A DNA stretch of 64,000 nt from Streptacidiphilus albus JL83 (GCF_000744705.1 NZ_JQML01000001.1:8566017-8630016); one strand, 5' to 3'. Shown: positions 34,301-42,266, counted from the stretch's first letter. Program-made: numbers and translations. Notes: a model not told the origin generated them from the letters alone.

Positions 34301-34408
34301 ATGGACGTCGGTTCACAAGCAGTGCGGTCAATTCCGAATGCAGAGACTTGCACAGACGAACCGTCAAATCAAGGTCTATACCAATGTGGTCCAGACCTCC
34401 TACGCTGA
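34301..34408 (+). CDS. Possible 35-residue peptide
   Basis: An ATG at 34301 is preceded by GAGGAGGGAAAT, an excellent ribosome binding site, and opens a 35-codon frame with two Cys (ETCTDE and YQCGPDLLR). Its codon use is not the G/C-biased pattern of the neighbours, and its 3' end runs across the DasR-like promoter element. It may be a leader, a small peptide, or a chance match in a promoter region. No homology recognised. Confidence 0.25.
   Translation: MDVGSQAVRSIPNAETCTDEPSNQGLYQCGPDLLR
34373..34406 (+). promoter_or_regulatory. Chitinase-type (DasR-like) promoter element
   Basis: GGTCTATACC (34373-34382) and TGGTCCAGACCT (34387-34398) are spaced like the direct repeats of Streptomyces chitinase promoters; the second copy matches the chitinase repeat and the DasR core closely. 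TACGCT at 34401-34406 is a plausible -10 in the rightward direction. It would feed the hydroxymandelate-oxidase remnant, methyltransferase and aminotransferase genes, and could also affect the divergent ligase operon. Confidence 0.6.
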
Positions 34409-34453
34409 CCCGTCGGGACCTGCCCGAGCGCGGCCGTCCGGGAATGGGGACCG

Positions 34454-34870
34454 ATGGCACCGTTCGCACTTCCGGAGTTCGAGCGCTCGGCACGGGCCTG
34501 TCCCCCAGAGGTGGCCGCCGCGCTGCCTCCGCACATTCCCGCGCTGCTCGACGGCGGGGTGCGCAGCGGCGCCGACACCGTCCTCGCCCTCGGAGTCCGT
34601 GCCGTCCAGGTCGGCCGACCTGCCCTCCGGGACCTCGCCACTGGCGGGGCTGCGGGCGTGACCGCCGTGCTGGAGCTGCTGCGGGCCGCACTCGAAACCG
34701 CGATAGCCCTGTTGGGCGCCCCTGGCCGACCGACCAGGACCGCGGCGCGCCGACTCCGGCCGCCGCCACAGCCGTACCACCACCGACACAGAGGACGGAA
34801 CGCCAGAGATGACCAAGCGGGACGCATTCCCCGGCTGGGACTGGGACGACCCCGACGGCCTCGCCCGTGA
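34454..34870 (+). pseudogene. Remnant of FMN-dependent alpha-hydroxyacid oxidase (hydroxymandelate oxidase-like)
   Basis: About 75 codons (from VAAALPPHIPALL through LDGGVRSGADTVLALG, VQVGRPALRDLATGG and ELLRAALETAIALLG) match the C-terminal end of the FMN alpha-hydroxyacid oxidase family, which includes 4-hydroxymandelate oxidase (Hmo). The first roughly 260 residues, with most FMN contacts and catalytic residues, are missing, and after GAP the frame turns to low-complexity Pro/Arg and overlaps the next gene. It is best read as a relic. Hmo is the step between HmaS and HpgT, so its loss here is notable. Confidence 0.6.
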
Positions 34871-35588
34871 ACTCGACGCCTTCAGCGAACGAGTGGCCGG
34901 CTGCGAGAAGTTGGAAGCGACGGCCGAGAGCGTGCCGTACGACCGGGACGACTTCCTGGCCCTCGGACTCACCGGGATCGAGTTCGCGGCCTTCAGGACC
35001 GCCCACCCGGAGGGCCTGGGCACCGACCTGGCGGTGCTCCGCAGCGCCGACGGGACCAATGCCAGCCGACCCGGGACGCTCTACCGGGTCGACGGCGACC
35101 GCTGCTTCACCCAGCTCGACATCTCCGAGCCGCTGCCCTTCGCCGACGCCAGCGTCGACTGGGTCTACGCCGAGCACCTGATCGAGCACGTCACCCTGCC
35201 GGTCGCGGTCGGCTGGCTGCGCGAGGCCCGGCGGGTGCTGCGCCCCGGCGGCGTGCTCCGGATCACCACCCCCGACCTGGCCCGCTACCTGAACGGCTAT
35301 GTCACCGAGGACGGCTTCCTGGCCCGGCACCGGCGCCGGCTCGGCATGCTGGGCTTCGGCCCGCCGATGCCCGAGCGCAAGGCCTTCCTGGTCAACCAGA
35401 TCTTCCGCTACTTCGGGCACCAGTGGATCTACGACCTGGACGAACTGCGGCACGTCCTCGGCCTGGCCGGGTTCGACCTGGCGGCGATCCGCTCCTGCGG
35501 CTACCGTCAGGGCGTCCGCCCTGACGTCGCCGACCTGGACACCGCCTTCCGCACCGACGAGACCATCTACGTCGAAGCCGACCGCTGA
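34809..35588 (+). CDS. SAM-dependent methyltransferase-like protein
   Basis: A 259-residue protein. The C-terminal half of a class I methyltransferase is clear: LDISEPLPFADASVDWVYAEHLIEHV, then LREARRVLRPGGVLRITTPDL. The canonical Gly-rich motif I is not obvious, as in the COG4627-type predicted methyltransferases that keep the fold with a shortened N-terminal part. The protein ends with a helical cap (NQIFRYFGHQWIYDLDELRHVLGLAGF). It is in the rightward set with the aminotransferase and probably methylates a cluster intermediate; catalysis is not proven by motif. Confidence 0.75.
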   Translation: MTKRDAFPGWDWDDPDGLARELDAFSERVAGCEKLEATAESVPYDRDDFLALGLTGIEFAAFRTAHPEGLGTDLAVLRSADGTNASRPGTLYRVDGDRCFTQLDISEPLPFADASVDWVYAEHLIEHVTLPVAVGWLREARRVLRPGGVLRITTPDLARYLNGYVTEDGFLARHRRRLGMLGFGPPMPERKAFLVNQIFRYFGHQWIYDLDELRHVLGLAGFDLAAIRSCGYRQGVRPDVADLDTAFRTDETIYVEADR

Positions 35589-35669
35589 CCCGCCGCCCCC
35601 GCGGCACCCGAGCCCAGCTGCGCCCGCCCTCCGACGCGCCCGAACCCAGAACAGGTGGACCAGACAACC

Positions 35670-35768
35670 ATGCCCCTCCACCCTCAGGCCCTCGCCGTGC
35701 GGGAGCAGCGCGCACGCACGGGCGCGCCGCCCCTCCACACCCTGACCCCGGCCGAGGCCCGGCGATGA
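35670..35768 (+). pseudogene. N-terminal remnant of an alpha/beta hydrolase
   Basis: A 32-codon frame (MPLHPQALAVREQ ... APPLHTLTPAEARR) strongly resembles the first residues of esterase-type alpha/beta hydrolases (hormone-sensitive-lipase-like), but ends in TGA overlapping the aminotransferase ATG at 35765. The hydrolase body, including nucleophile elbow, is absent. It may survive as a translational-coupling leader for the aminotransferase. Confidence 0.45.
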
Positions 35769-37132
35769 CCGGCCCCCGGACCGACGCCCTGCCCGACGCC
35801 CCGCCCTCCCCGGCCACCACCGGATCGCCCGCGCCCGTTCCGCTGCTCCTGGGCGATCTGCACGGCTCGCTCTCCGATCCGCTGCTCGACGCGATGACCT
35901 TCCTGAACGAGGTCGTCTCACGCTTCCCGGACGCCCTCTCCTTCGCGCCCGGCCGCCCCTACGAGGGCTTCTTCGAGCCCGAGGACATCCACGGCCACCT
36001 GGACGCCTATCTGGAGCACCTGCGCGAGCGCGGCCTGACGAGGGAGCAGATCCGCGGCGCGCTGTTCCAGTACGGGCCCACCAAGGGCATCGTCGCCGAC
36101 CTGGTGGCCCGCACCCTGGCCAATGACGAGGGCCTGGAGGTACCGGCCGAGTCGCTGGTGCTCACGGTCGGGGCCCAGGAGGCCATGCTGCTGGTGCTCC
36201 GGGCCCTCTGCGCCACCCCCGAGGACGTCCTGCTGGTCAGCGCGCCCTGCTACGTCGGGGTCACCGGTGCGGCGCGGCTGCTCGACCTGACCGTGGTCCC
36301 GGTCCCCGAGGGGCCCCTGGGCGGACCGGAGCCGGAGGCGGTCGCGGCGGCGGCCCGCGCGGTCCGGGCGGGCGGCGGCCGGCCCCGGGCGCTCTACGTG
36401 GTCCCGGACTTCGCCAACCCCTCCGGCGCCAGCATGCCGGTCCCGGCCCGCAGCCGGCTGCTGGAGGTCGCGGCCGAGGAGGGGCTGCTGGTGATCGAGG
36501 ACAACCCCTACGGATTCTTCGCCCGCGAGCCCGGCGAACGGCCCACCCTGAAGCGGCTCGACCGGGACCGGCGGGTGGTCTACCTCGGCTCCTTCGCCAA
36601 GACCTGCTTCCCCGGGGCCCGGCTCGGCTACGTGGTCGCCGACCAGGAGGTGCTGGCGGCGGACGGCCGCCGCTCGCTGCTGGCCGACGAACTCGCCAAG
36701 CTCAAGAGCATGACGACGGTCAACACCCCGGCGCTCAGCCAGGCCGTGATCGGCGGGATGCTGCTGCGGAACGACTGCCGGCTGCGCCGGGCCAACGCCC
36801 GCGCCACGGCCTTCTACGCGGCCAATATGGACACCCTCCTGCAGGCGCTGGAGCGGCACTTCCCCGAGCCGCTGCGGACCCGGCTGGGCATCCGCTGGAA
36901 CCGGCCGGAGGGCGGCTTCTTCGCCGTCCTGGAGGTGCCCTTCGCCGCCGACACGGCGGCGCTGGAGCGCTGCGCCCGCGATCACGGGGTGCTCTGGACG
37001 CCGATGGGCGACTTCTATCCGGACGGCGGCGGAGAGCGCCGACTGCGGCTCTCCTGCTCCTCCTTGACGCCGGTTCAGATAACGGCCGGGATCGCCAGGT
37101 TGGCCCGGTTCGTGCTCACCGAGGCGGGCTGA
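35765..37132 (+). CDS. hpgT: PLP-dependent aminotransferase, HpgT-like
   Basis: A 455-residue class I/II aminotransferase. PLP Lys279 lies in LGSFAKTCFPGARLGYV; DFANPSG and IEDNPYGFF are cofactor-binding segments. The N-terminal stretch DPLLDAMTFLNEV, PDALSFAPGRPYEGFF and QYGPTKGIVADLVA is that of 4-hydroxyphenylglycine aminotransferases (HpgT) from glycopeptide-type clusters. It would convert 4-hydroxyphenylglyoxylate to hydroxyphenylglycine using an amino donor such as tyrosine. ATG 35765 overlaps the short relic frame. A strong terminator follows. Assignment to hpgT is by recognised sequence pattern plus HmaS in the same cluster. Confidence 0.82.
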   Translation: MTGPRTDALPDAPPSPATTGSPAPVPLLLGDLHGSLSDPLLDAMTFLNEVVSRFPDALSFAPGRPYEGFFEPEDIHGHLDAYLEHLRERGLTREQIRGALFQYGPTKGIVADLVARTLANDEGLEVPAESLVLTVGAQEAMLLVLRALCATPEDVLLVSAPCYVGVTGAARLLDLTVVPVPEGPLGGPEPEAVAAAARAVRAGGGRPRALYVVPDFANPSGASMPVPARSRLLEVAAEEGLLVIEDNPYGFFAREPGERPTLKRLDRDRRVVYLGSFAKTCFPGARLGYVVADQEVLAADGRRSLLADELAKLKSMTTVNTPALSQAVIGGMLLRNDCRLRRANARATAFYAANMDTLLQALERHFPEPLRTRLGIRWNRPEGGFFAVLEVPFAADTAALERCARDHGVLWTPMGDFYPDGGGERRLRLSCSSLTPVQITAGIARLARFVLTEAG

Positions 37133-37155
37133 GCGGGCAGGCCCCGGCGACGGGC

Positions 37156-37202
37156 GAACGCCGGAGGGGCCGTGCAGCCGCTGCACGGCCCCTCCGGCGT
37201 TC
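37156..37202. terminator. Strong bidirectional hairpin terminator
   Basis: A perfect 22-bp inverted repeat (arms 37156-37177 and 37181-37202, 3-base loop) between the convergent aminotransferase and ABC permease genes. Confidence 0.85.
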
Positions 37203-37211
37203 CCGGGGCCA

Positions 37212-37976
37212 CTACCGCACCCGGGTCGAGAACAGCCGGGCGGACCAGAACACCGCGGCCACGGTCAGCAGCCCCACGATCAGCAGGCTCTGCCACACCG
37301 AACTGTCGGCCGGGTGGCCGGAGAACAGTGCCCGCATGCCCTGCACGGCCCAGTAGAAGGGGTTCCACCGGGCCACGCCGCGCAGCCAGGCGGGGGCCAG
37401 CGCCAGCGGCAGCAGCACCCCGGAGAGCAGGGCGATCGGCTGGGCCATGGTGTTCACCACCGGGGCCAGCGCGGAGTCGTTGGGGACCATCAGCGCGATG
37501 CCGTAGGAGATCGCCGAGGTCATCAGCGCGAGCAGGGCCAGCAGCAGGTAGGCCAGCAGCAGGTCCACCGGCTGCACCCGCAGGCCGAAGGGCAGGGCCA
37601 GCAGGGTGATGATGACGGCCTGCACCAGCAGCGCCACCACCTCGCGCAGGGCTCGCCCGAGCAGCAGCGCCAGCCGGCTGACCGGGGTGACCCGGGACCG
37701 TTCGACGATGCCCGCCCGCAACTCGCCGAGCAGGCTGAAGCCGGTGAACAGACCGCCGAAGATGACCAGCACGGCCAGCAGTCCCGGCACGTAGATCTGG
37801 TAGGTCTCGGCGTAGGTGGTCGCGCCCATCGGGGCGAGCACGGTCTTCAGCAGCGGAGCGAAGAGCAGCAGGTAGAACAGCGGCTGGATCACTCCGACGG
37901 CGATCCAGACCGGCGTGCGGGCCATCAGCAGCAGCTGCCGCTGGAAGACGAGCCAGGTGTCGCGGGCAAGCTTCAT
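37212..37976 (-). CDS. ABC-2 type transporter permease
   Basis: A 254-residue membrane subunit with six predicted helices, starting LARDTWLVFQRQLLLMARTPVW and containing ELRAGIVERSRVTPVSRLALLLGR, the cytoplasmic loop typical of DrrB-type permeases. It lies 109 bases after the ATPase gene (38086) on the same strand; together they make a DrrAB-like exporter, likely for the cluster product or self-resistance. Confidence 0.9.
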   Translation of the reverse strand: MKLARDTWLVFQRQLLLMARTPVWIAVGVIQPLFYLLLFAPLLKTVLAPMGATTYAETYQIYVPGLLAVLVIFGGLFTGFSLLGELRAGIVERSRVTPVSRLALLLGRALREVVALLVQAVIITLLALPFGLRVQPVDLLLAYLLLALLALMTSAISYGIALMVPNDSALAPVVNTMAQPIALLSGVLLPLALAPAWLRGVARWNPFYWAVQGMRALFSGHPADSSVWQSLLIVGLLTVAAVFWSARLFSTRVR

Positions 37977-38008
37977 CGCTATCTCGGCCTCTGCGTTCGA
38001 TTGCCTCA

Positions 38009-38035
38009 GGGGTGACAGGGGTGACAGGGGTGACG
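38009..38035. repeat. 9-bp tandem repeat, three units
   Basis: GGGGTGACA, GGGGTGACA, GGGGTGACG in the gap between the exporter ATPase and permease genes. Further imperfect GGGGCTGCCGG repeats follow at about 38053-38085. Likely neutral low-complexity sequence. Confidence 0.6.
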
Positions 38036-38085
38036 AGGGCGCCGGGGCGGTTCGGGGCTGCCGGGAGGTCGGGGCTGCCGGGGGC

Positions 38086-39069
38086 TCAGAGCTGCCGGAG
38101 CGAGCGGCCGGTCCTGGCCAGGAAGACGTCGTCCAGGCTGGGGCGCTGCAGCTGGACCGTGCTGGGGACCACTCCCGCCCCCTCCAGGGCGCGGAGCAGG
38201 TGCGGGATCGCCGCCGCGCCGTTCTCGACGTACAGCCGCAGCCCGCCGCCCTCCTGCGGCTCCAGCCGGTGCAGGTAAGGCTCCCCGCGCAGGGCCTCGG
38301 CGGCGCGGGCCTCCCCGGCGACGGCCTCGGCTCCGGACTCCCGGTCGGTCAGGCCGACCAGGACCACGTCGCCGGAGATCTCCCGCTTCAGCGCCTCGGG
38401 GGTGCCCTCGGCGACGATCCCGCCCTGGTCGATGATGGCGACCCGGTCGCACAGGGCGTCGGCCTCGTCCAGGTAGTGCGTGGTGACGAAGACGGTCATG
38501 CCCTCGGTCCGGAGCCGGCGGACCTCCTCCCAGACCTGGGTGCGGCTGGGCGGGTCGAGGCCGACCGTGGGCTCGTCCAGGAAGAGCACCCGCGGCGAGT
38601 GGATCACTCCGAGGGCGATGTCCACCCGTCGGCGCTGCCCGCCGGAGTAGGTGCTGCAGTGGCGGTCGGCGAAGTCGCCCAGGTCGAAGGACTTGAGCGC
38701 ACCCTCCGTCTGCTGCTGGGCGTCGGCCTTGCTGCTGCCGTACATCCGGGCCTGGAGCACCAACTCCTCGCGGGCGCTGGCGGCGTCGGTGGTGCCGCCG
38801 CCCTGGGCGACGTAGCCGATCCGGCGGCGGACGCCGGCCGGGTCGGCGAACAGGTCGGCGCCGGCGATCCGGGCCGCGCCGCCGTCCGGGCGGATCAGCG
38901 TCGCCAGCATCCGCAGGGTGGTGGTCTTCCCGGCGCCGTTGGGGCCGAGGAAGCCGAATATCTCTCCCGCCGGGACGTCCAGGTCGATGCCGCGGACGGC
39001 GTCGACGCTGTTGGATCGGCGGTTTTTCCGGGACTGGTAGGACTTACGCAGGCCCTTGGTCTCGATCAA
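38086..39069 (-). CDS. ABC transporter ATP-binding protein, DrrA-like
   Basis: A 327-residue ATPase. Walker A GPNGAGKTTT, signature YSGGQRRR, Walker B VLFLDEPTVGLDP and the switch His in VTTHYLDEADAL are present. The C-terminal extension (about 230-327, ending LQRPSLDDVFLARTGRSLR) is that of daunorubicin-type DrrA proteins. The start is set at TTG 39069 (LIETKGLRKSY), which follows CGGGAG; the GTG at 39105 has no ribosome binding site. An insert with several Arg/Lys/Ser (SRKNRRSNSVDAV) near residue 15 is a common variation. Confidence 0.9.
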   Translation of the reverse strand: MIETKGLRKSYQSRKNRRSNSVDAVRGIDLDVPAGEIFGFLGPNGAGKTTTLRMLATLIRPDGGAARIAGADLFADPAGVRRRIGYVAQGGGTTDAASAREELVLQARMYGSSKADAQQQTEGALKSFDLGDFADRHCSTYSGGQRRRVDIALGVIHSPRVLFLDEPTVGLDPPSRTQVWEEVRRLRTEGMTVFVTTHYLDEADALCDRVAIIDQGGIVAEGTPEALKREISGDVVLVGLTDRESGAEAVAGEARAAEALRGEPYLHRLEPQEGGGLRLYVENGAAAIPHLLRALEGAGVVPSTVQLQRPSLDDVFLARTGRSLRQL

Positions 39070-39163
39070 CCAGAACTCCCGTGAGGGGATGGGTCGCCGG
39101 GGCACCGGGGAAGTCGGGTGCCGGGCGCAACCCTAGGGTCTGCGGCCCCTCGGAAACAATGGC

Positions 39164-40351
39164 CTAGACCAATGGAATTCCGGCCGCTGACCCCGGCGCC
39201 AGCGCCTCCAGTCGGTCGACGGCGGCACCGGCGCCGCCGTTCGCCCGCAGCGAGCCCCCCACCCTGACGGCCGCGGCCCGGAGCCCGGGGTCCTCCAACG
39301 CCCGCCGGAGGGCCACTGCCAGGCCGGGTGGACCGACCCGCGGGAAGGGCACCCGCAGGCCCGCACCGGAGGCCGCCAACTGGGCGGCGACGAAGGGCTG
39401 GTCGTGCCGGATCGGGGCGGCCACCACCGGGACCCCGTGGCTCAGCGACTCGCCCACGGTGTTCATCCCGCCGTGGCACAGCACCGCGTCCACCTGCCCC
39501 CGGCGCAGCAGCTCCAGGATCGGCACCCGCTCCAGCGCGACGGCGTCCGGCGGCAGTCCGGGCAGCAGCTCGGGCGCTGCGGCCACCACCAGTTGCGGCC
39601 GGTCGGGACCGGTGCCGCACAACTCGACCGCGCGCAGGGCCCGTCGGTGGAAGTCGGCGCTGACCCCGTCGGCCAGGGTGCCCATGGTCAGCAGGATCCG
39701 GCGGCGGCCCGGCTCCAGTCGGTCCCAGGGGAAGCCGGGCACGGCCGGACGGTCCGTCAGCACCGGCCCGACCAGTGCGAAGTGCTCGGGGAACGGATCG
39801 GGACCGGTCAGCGCGGGTCCGGTCAGCGCCAGCACCAGCGCCGGGGAGAAGCGGGGGTCGGTGAACCCGGCGGCCGGCAGCCCGGCCCGCTGCCAGAGCC
39901 CGCCGAGGTGGTCCAGCATCCAGCGTTCGACCTGCGGCAGCGCCCGGAACGGGCGGCCCAGCTCCATCGCGCCCGGGGCGAGGCTCGCCCAGGCGATCCC
40001 GTGCCGGTGGGCGGCGATCGCCCCGGCCGGGGTGTGCTGGTCGACCAGCACCACGTCGGGCCGGAACTCCAGCACGGCCCGGTCCAGCGCCTTCTCGGTG
40101 AACCGGGCGTACGGGACGATGAACTTCTCCCACAGCGACCGCAACGCGGCCAGGCCGTGCCCGCCCTGGGGACGCAGCAGCCGGCTGCCGGTGCCCAGCA
40201 CCTCGGCCTCCGGGCCCAGCAGCGGCCGGAGCACCGCCTCCGAACCGGCCCAGGCGACCCGGTGGCCGCGAGCGGCGAGCTCCCGGCCGATGCCGGCGGC
40301 GGGCAGCACGTGTCCGGCCAGCGGCGGGACCACGATCAGGAAGCGGCTCAC
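39164..40351 (-). CDS. GT1 family glycosyltransferase (macrolide-type)
   Basis: A 395-residue GT-B glycosyltransferase. The N-terminal FLIVVPPLAGHVLPA and the C-terminal donor motif CHGGMNTVGESLSHGVPVVAAP, followed by DQPFVAAQL, are typical of NDP-sugar enzymes acting on antibiotic aglycones (GT1). It probably uses a UDP- or dTDP-sugar; no deoxysugar genes are in the window, so a common sugar such as UDP-glucose is possible. GTG at 40351 overlaps the preceding carrier-like gene (GTGA). The ABC exporter follows downstream. Confidence 0.9.
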   Translation of the reverse strand: MSRFLIVVPPLAGHVLPAAGIGRELAARGHRVAWAGSEAVLRPLLGPEAEVLGTGSRLLRPQGGHGLAALRSLWEKFIVPYARFTEKALDRAVLEFRPDVVLVDQHTPAGAIAAHRHGIAWASLAPGAMELGRPFRALPQVERWMLDHLGGLWQRAGLPAAGFTDPRFSPALVLALTGPALTGPDPFPEHFALVGPVLTDRPAVPGFPWDRLEPGRRRILLTMGTLADGVSADFHRRALRAVELCGTGPDRPQLVVAAAPELLPGLPPDAVALERVPILELLRRGQVDAVLCHGGMNTVGESLSHGVPVVAAPIRHDQPFVAAQLAASGAGLRVPFPRVGPPGLAVALRRALEDPGLRAAAVRVGGSLRANGGAGAAVDRLEALAPGSAAGIPLV

Positions 40352-40698
40352 CGGTCCGCCCCGCCCACGGTCACGGCGGTCGCGGTCGCGGTCGCGGGCC
40401 CGGGCCCGGTCGCGCCGGGCGGCAGCAGCTCGCGCTGCAGGTCGGCGACGGTCAGTTCGGCCAGCTGCTCCAGGTCCAGTCGGCCGCGCAGCGCGGCGAG
40501 ATCGGCCACCGGGCCGTAGCACTCCAGCAACAGACTTCCCAGGGTCGCCAGTTCGCATTCGTCCAGGGCCAGGTCGGCGTCCAGTCGGGCCTGCGGGGTG
40601 ATCGTTCGGGCCCAGTCCGGTGGTGCCTCGGCCGCGCTGAGCAGCAGCGCGACCAGGTCCGGGCGGACGGGGGCGGGAAGGGATTCGGTTCGGTCCAT
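40348..40698 (-). CDS. Carrier-protein-like small protein without the usual Ser
   Basis: A 116-residue protein with the helix pattern of an acyl carrier protein (RLDADLALDECELATLGSLLLECYG ... LDLEQLAELTVADLQREL), but at the phosphopantetheine position the DSLE motif reads Asp-Glu-Cys-Glu, so no attachment Ser is available. The C-terminus is a Thr/Ala/Gly tail. ATG at 40698 was chosen because the upstream extension is Pro/Arg-rich. It is divergent from the KASIII-like gene and co-translated with the glycosyltransferase. It could be a docking partner; function unknown. Confidence 0.55.
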   Translation of the reverse strand: MDRTESLPAPVRPDLVALLLSAAEAPPDWARTITPQARLDADLALDECELATLGSLLLECYGPVADLAALRGRLDLEQLAELTVADLQRELLPPGATGPGPATATATAVTVGGADR

Positions 40699-40782
40699 GG
40701 GGAGAGCTCCACCTGCTCGACGGCACGGGGCGGGACCGGCGGCCGGGGCGGGGGATCTTGTGCGGCCTGCCGGTCGCCGGAA

Positions 40783-40794
40783 TACTAGCCCGGG
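40783..40794 (+). promoter_or_regulatory. Promoter for a leaderless KASIII-like mRNA
   Basis: TACTAG at 40783-40788 ends five bases before the GTG at 40794, so the transcript would begin at or next to the start codon. TTGTGC at 40758-40763 is a weak -35. No Shine-Dalgarno precedes the GTG, consistent with leaderless translation, which is common in actinomycetes. Confidence 0.45.
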
Positions 40795-41726
40795 TGACCG
40801 CACTGGAGGCAGTGGCTGTCCACCTGCCCCGACACACCGAGCCCATCGAGGCGGTGGGGGCGCGCATCGGACTGACCCCCCGTCAACTCAGACTCTTCCG
40901 CCGCTTCCACGGACTGGACCGGGTACGCCTGGATCCGGACGGGACGCTGCTCGACCTGCTCACCGGCGCCGTGGACGCCCTGCCCGAACTGCGCGGACAG
41001 GAACACCGGGTCCGCTTCGTGCTGCACGCCCGCAGCATGCCGGTGGCCGTGCCCTATCCGCTGAATCCGCTGCACCGACTGCTCGAAAGCCGTGGCCTGG
41101 CCCATGCCAACGCCTTCACGGTGACCCACCACGCCTGCGCCGTCGGCCTGCTGGCGATCGACCTGGCCGGGAGGCTGCTGGCCGGTGATCCCGATCCGCA
41201 GGCCCTCGCCCTGGTCCTGGCCGGCGAGAAGACCTTCACCAGGGACGCCCAACTGGTGCCGGAGACCGCCATCTTCGGCGAGGGAGCGGCGGCCTGCCTG
41301 GTCCGCGCCGAGGGCCCGCGCGACCGGGTGCTGTCCTACGCGGTCCGGCACCGGCCCGACTTCGACGGGCGGCTGGCCGAGGACCCGGCGCTGCTCACGC
41401 GCTACCAGCGCGACTACCCGGAGACCATGGCCGAGGCCATCACGGCCGCGCTCGACCAGGCCGGGACACAGCTCGCGGAGCTCGCCCTGCTGCTGCCGCA
41501 CAACGTCAACGAGGTCTCCTGGAAGGCGCTCTGCCGCCGTCTCGGGTTCCCGCTCGACAAGCTGGTGCTGGACAACGTGGCCTCGGTCGGGCACAGTTTC
41601 GCAGCGGACGCCCTCATCAATCTGCACACGGCCGCCACGCGGGGCCTGCTGCAGTCCGGCGACCGCTACCTGATTGCCGCCTCAGGTATCGGTGCCACCT
41701 TCTCGGCCATGGTCGTCGAGCACTGA
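40794..41726 (+). CDS. KASIII-like enzyme with Cys-His-His residues
   Basis: A 310-residue thiolase-fold protein similar to 3-oxoacyl-ACP synthase III. Cys115 (THHACAVGLL) and His236 (LLLPHNVNEV) match the first two catalytic residues; the Asn of the FabH triad is replaced by His267 in ASVGHSFAAD. KASIII relatives with changed third residues often transfer acyl groups instead of condensing. It opens the rightward set containing a carrier protein and an amino acid:carrier protein ligase, so it may transfer or extend the carrier-bound unit. GTG start with a leaderless-type promoter. Confidence 0.82.
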   Translation: MTALEAVAVHLPRHTEPIEAVGARIGLTPRQLRLFRRFHGLDRVRLDPDGTLLDLLTGAVDALPELRGQEHRVRFVLHARSMPVAVPYPLNPLHRLLESRGLAHANAFTVTHHACAVGLLAIDLAGRLLAGDPDPQALALVLAGEKTFTRDAQLVPETAIFGEGAAACLVRAEGPRDRVLSYAVRHRPDFDGRLAEDPALLTRYQRDYPETMAEAITAALDQAGTQLAELALLLPHNVNEVSWKALCRRLGFPLDKLVLDNVASVGHSFAADALINLHTAATRGLLQSGDRYLIAASGIGATFSAMVVEH

Positions 41727-41963
41727 CGCACCGTCGGTCCGCCCGGATCCGACCGGGCCCTCCCGAGGCCGCACCGGGAAACCCCCGGGAATCCTCGTCA
41801 GCACCAACGCCCCGACACCCCAGCTCGCCTTCGCGCCGCCACGCCCGCCCGCAGCCGCCTGCGCCGGTGGGCGCCGCCCCGGCGTGCCCCATGCCGTTCG
41901 GCGCCGGCCCTCGCAGCCCGCCGGCCCCTCACTCCGCCAGTACGACAGGACGGGAGCACATCC

Positions 41964-42263
41964 ATGGAAGACACCGCAGTCCAGAGCAAGGTCCAGCACG
42001 ACATCGAATTGCGCGGCAGGGTCTTCGCCGGCATCGGCGAGCTCCTGCCGCGGGTACTGAAGCGCGACCTGCCGGAGGTACCGGAGAACGCCTGCCTCTT
42101 CGACGACCTCGGGCTGACCTCGGCCGGGACGCTGGAGCTGATCCTGGAGCTGGAGGAGTCGCTGGACCTCCAGGTCGACGTGGAGGAGATCGGTGAGGAC
42201 GACCTCCGCTCGGTCGCCAGCCTGGCGGACTTCATCGCCGGGCACGTCATCGTCGAGGACTGA
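41964..42263 (+). CDS. Carrier protein (ACP/PCP)
   Basis: A 99-residue acidic carrier protein. Ser53 in DDLGLTSAGTLELIL is the phosphopantetheine site; helix II EESLDLQVDVEEIGEDDL follows. ATG 41964 has GGAGCAC upstream. It is two genes before a seryl-tRNA-synthetase-like ligase that normally aminoacylates such free carrier proteins, making it the probable acceptor. A 237-base gap before it shows nothing recognisable. Confidence 0.88.
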   Translation: MEDTAVQSKVQHDIELRGRVFAGIGELLPRVLKRDLPEVPENACLFDDLGLTSAGTLELILELEESLDLQVDVEEIGEDDLRSVASLADFIAGHVIVED

Positions 42264-42266
42264 CCC

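Noticed and set aside
37981..38085. Tandem repeats as a CRISPR or recombination site
   Set aside because: Units are 9-11 bp, contiguous and without spacers; ordinary low-complexity DNA.
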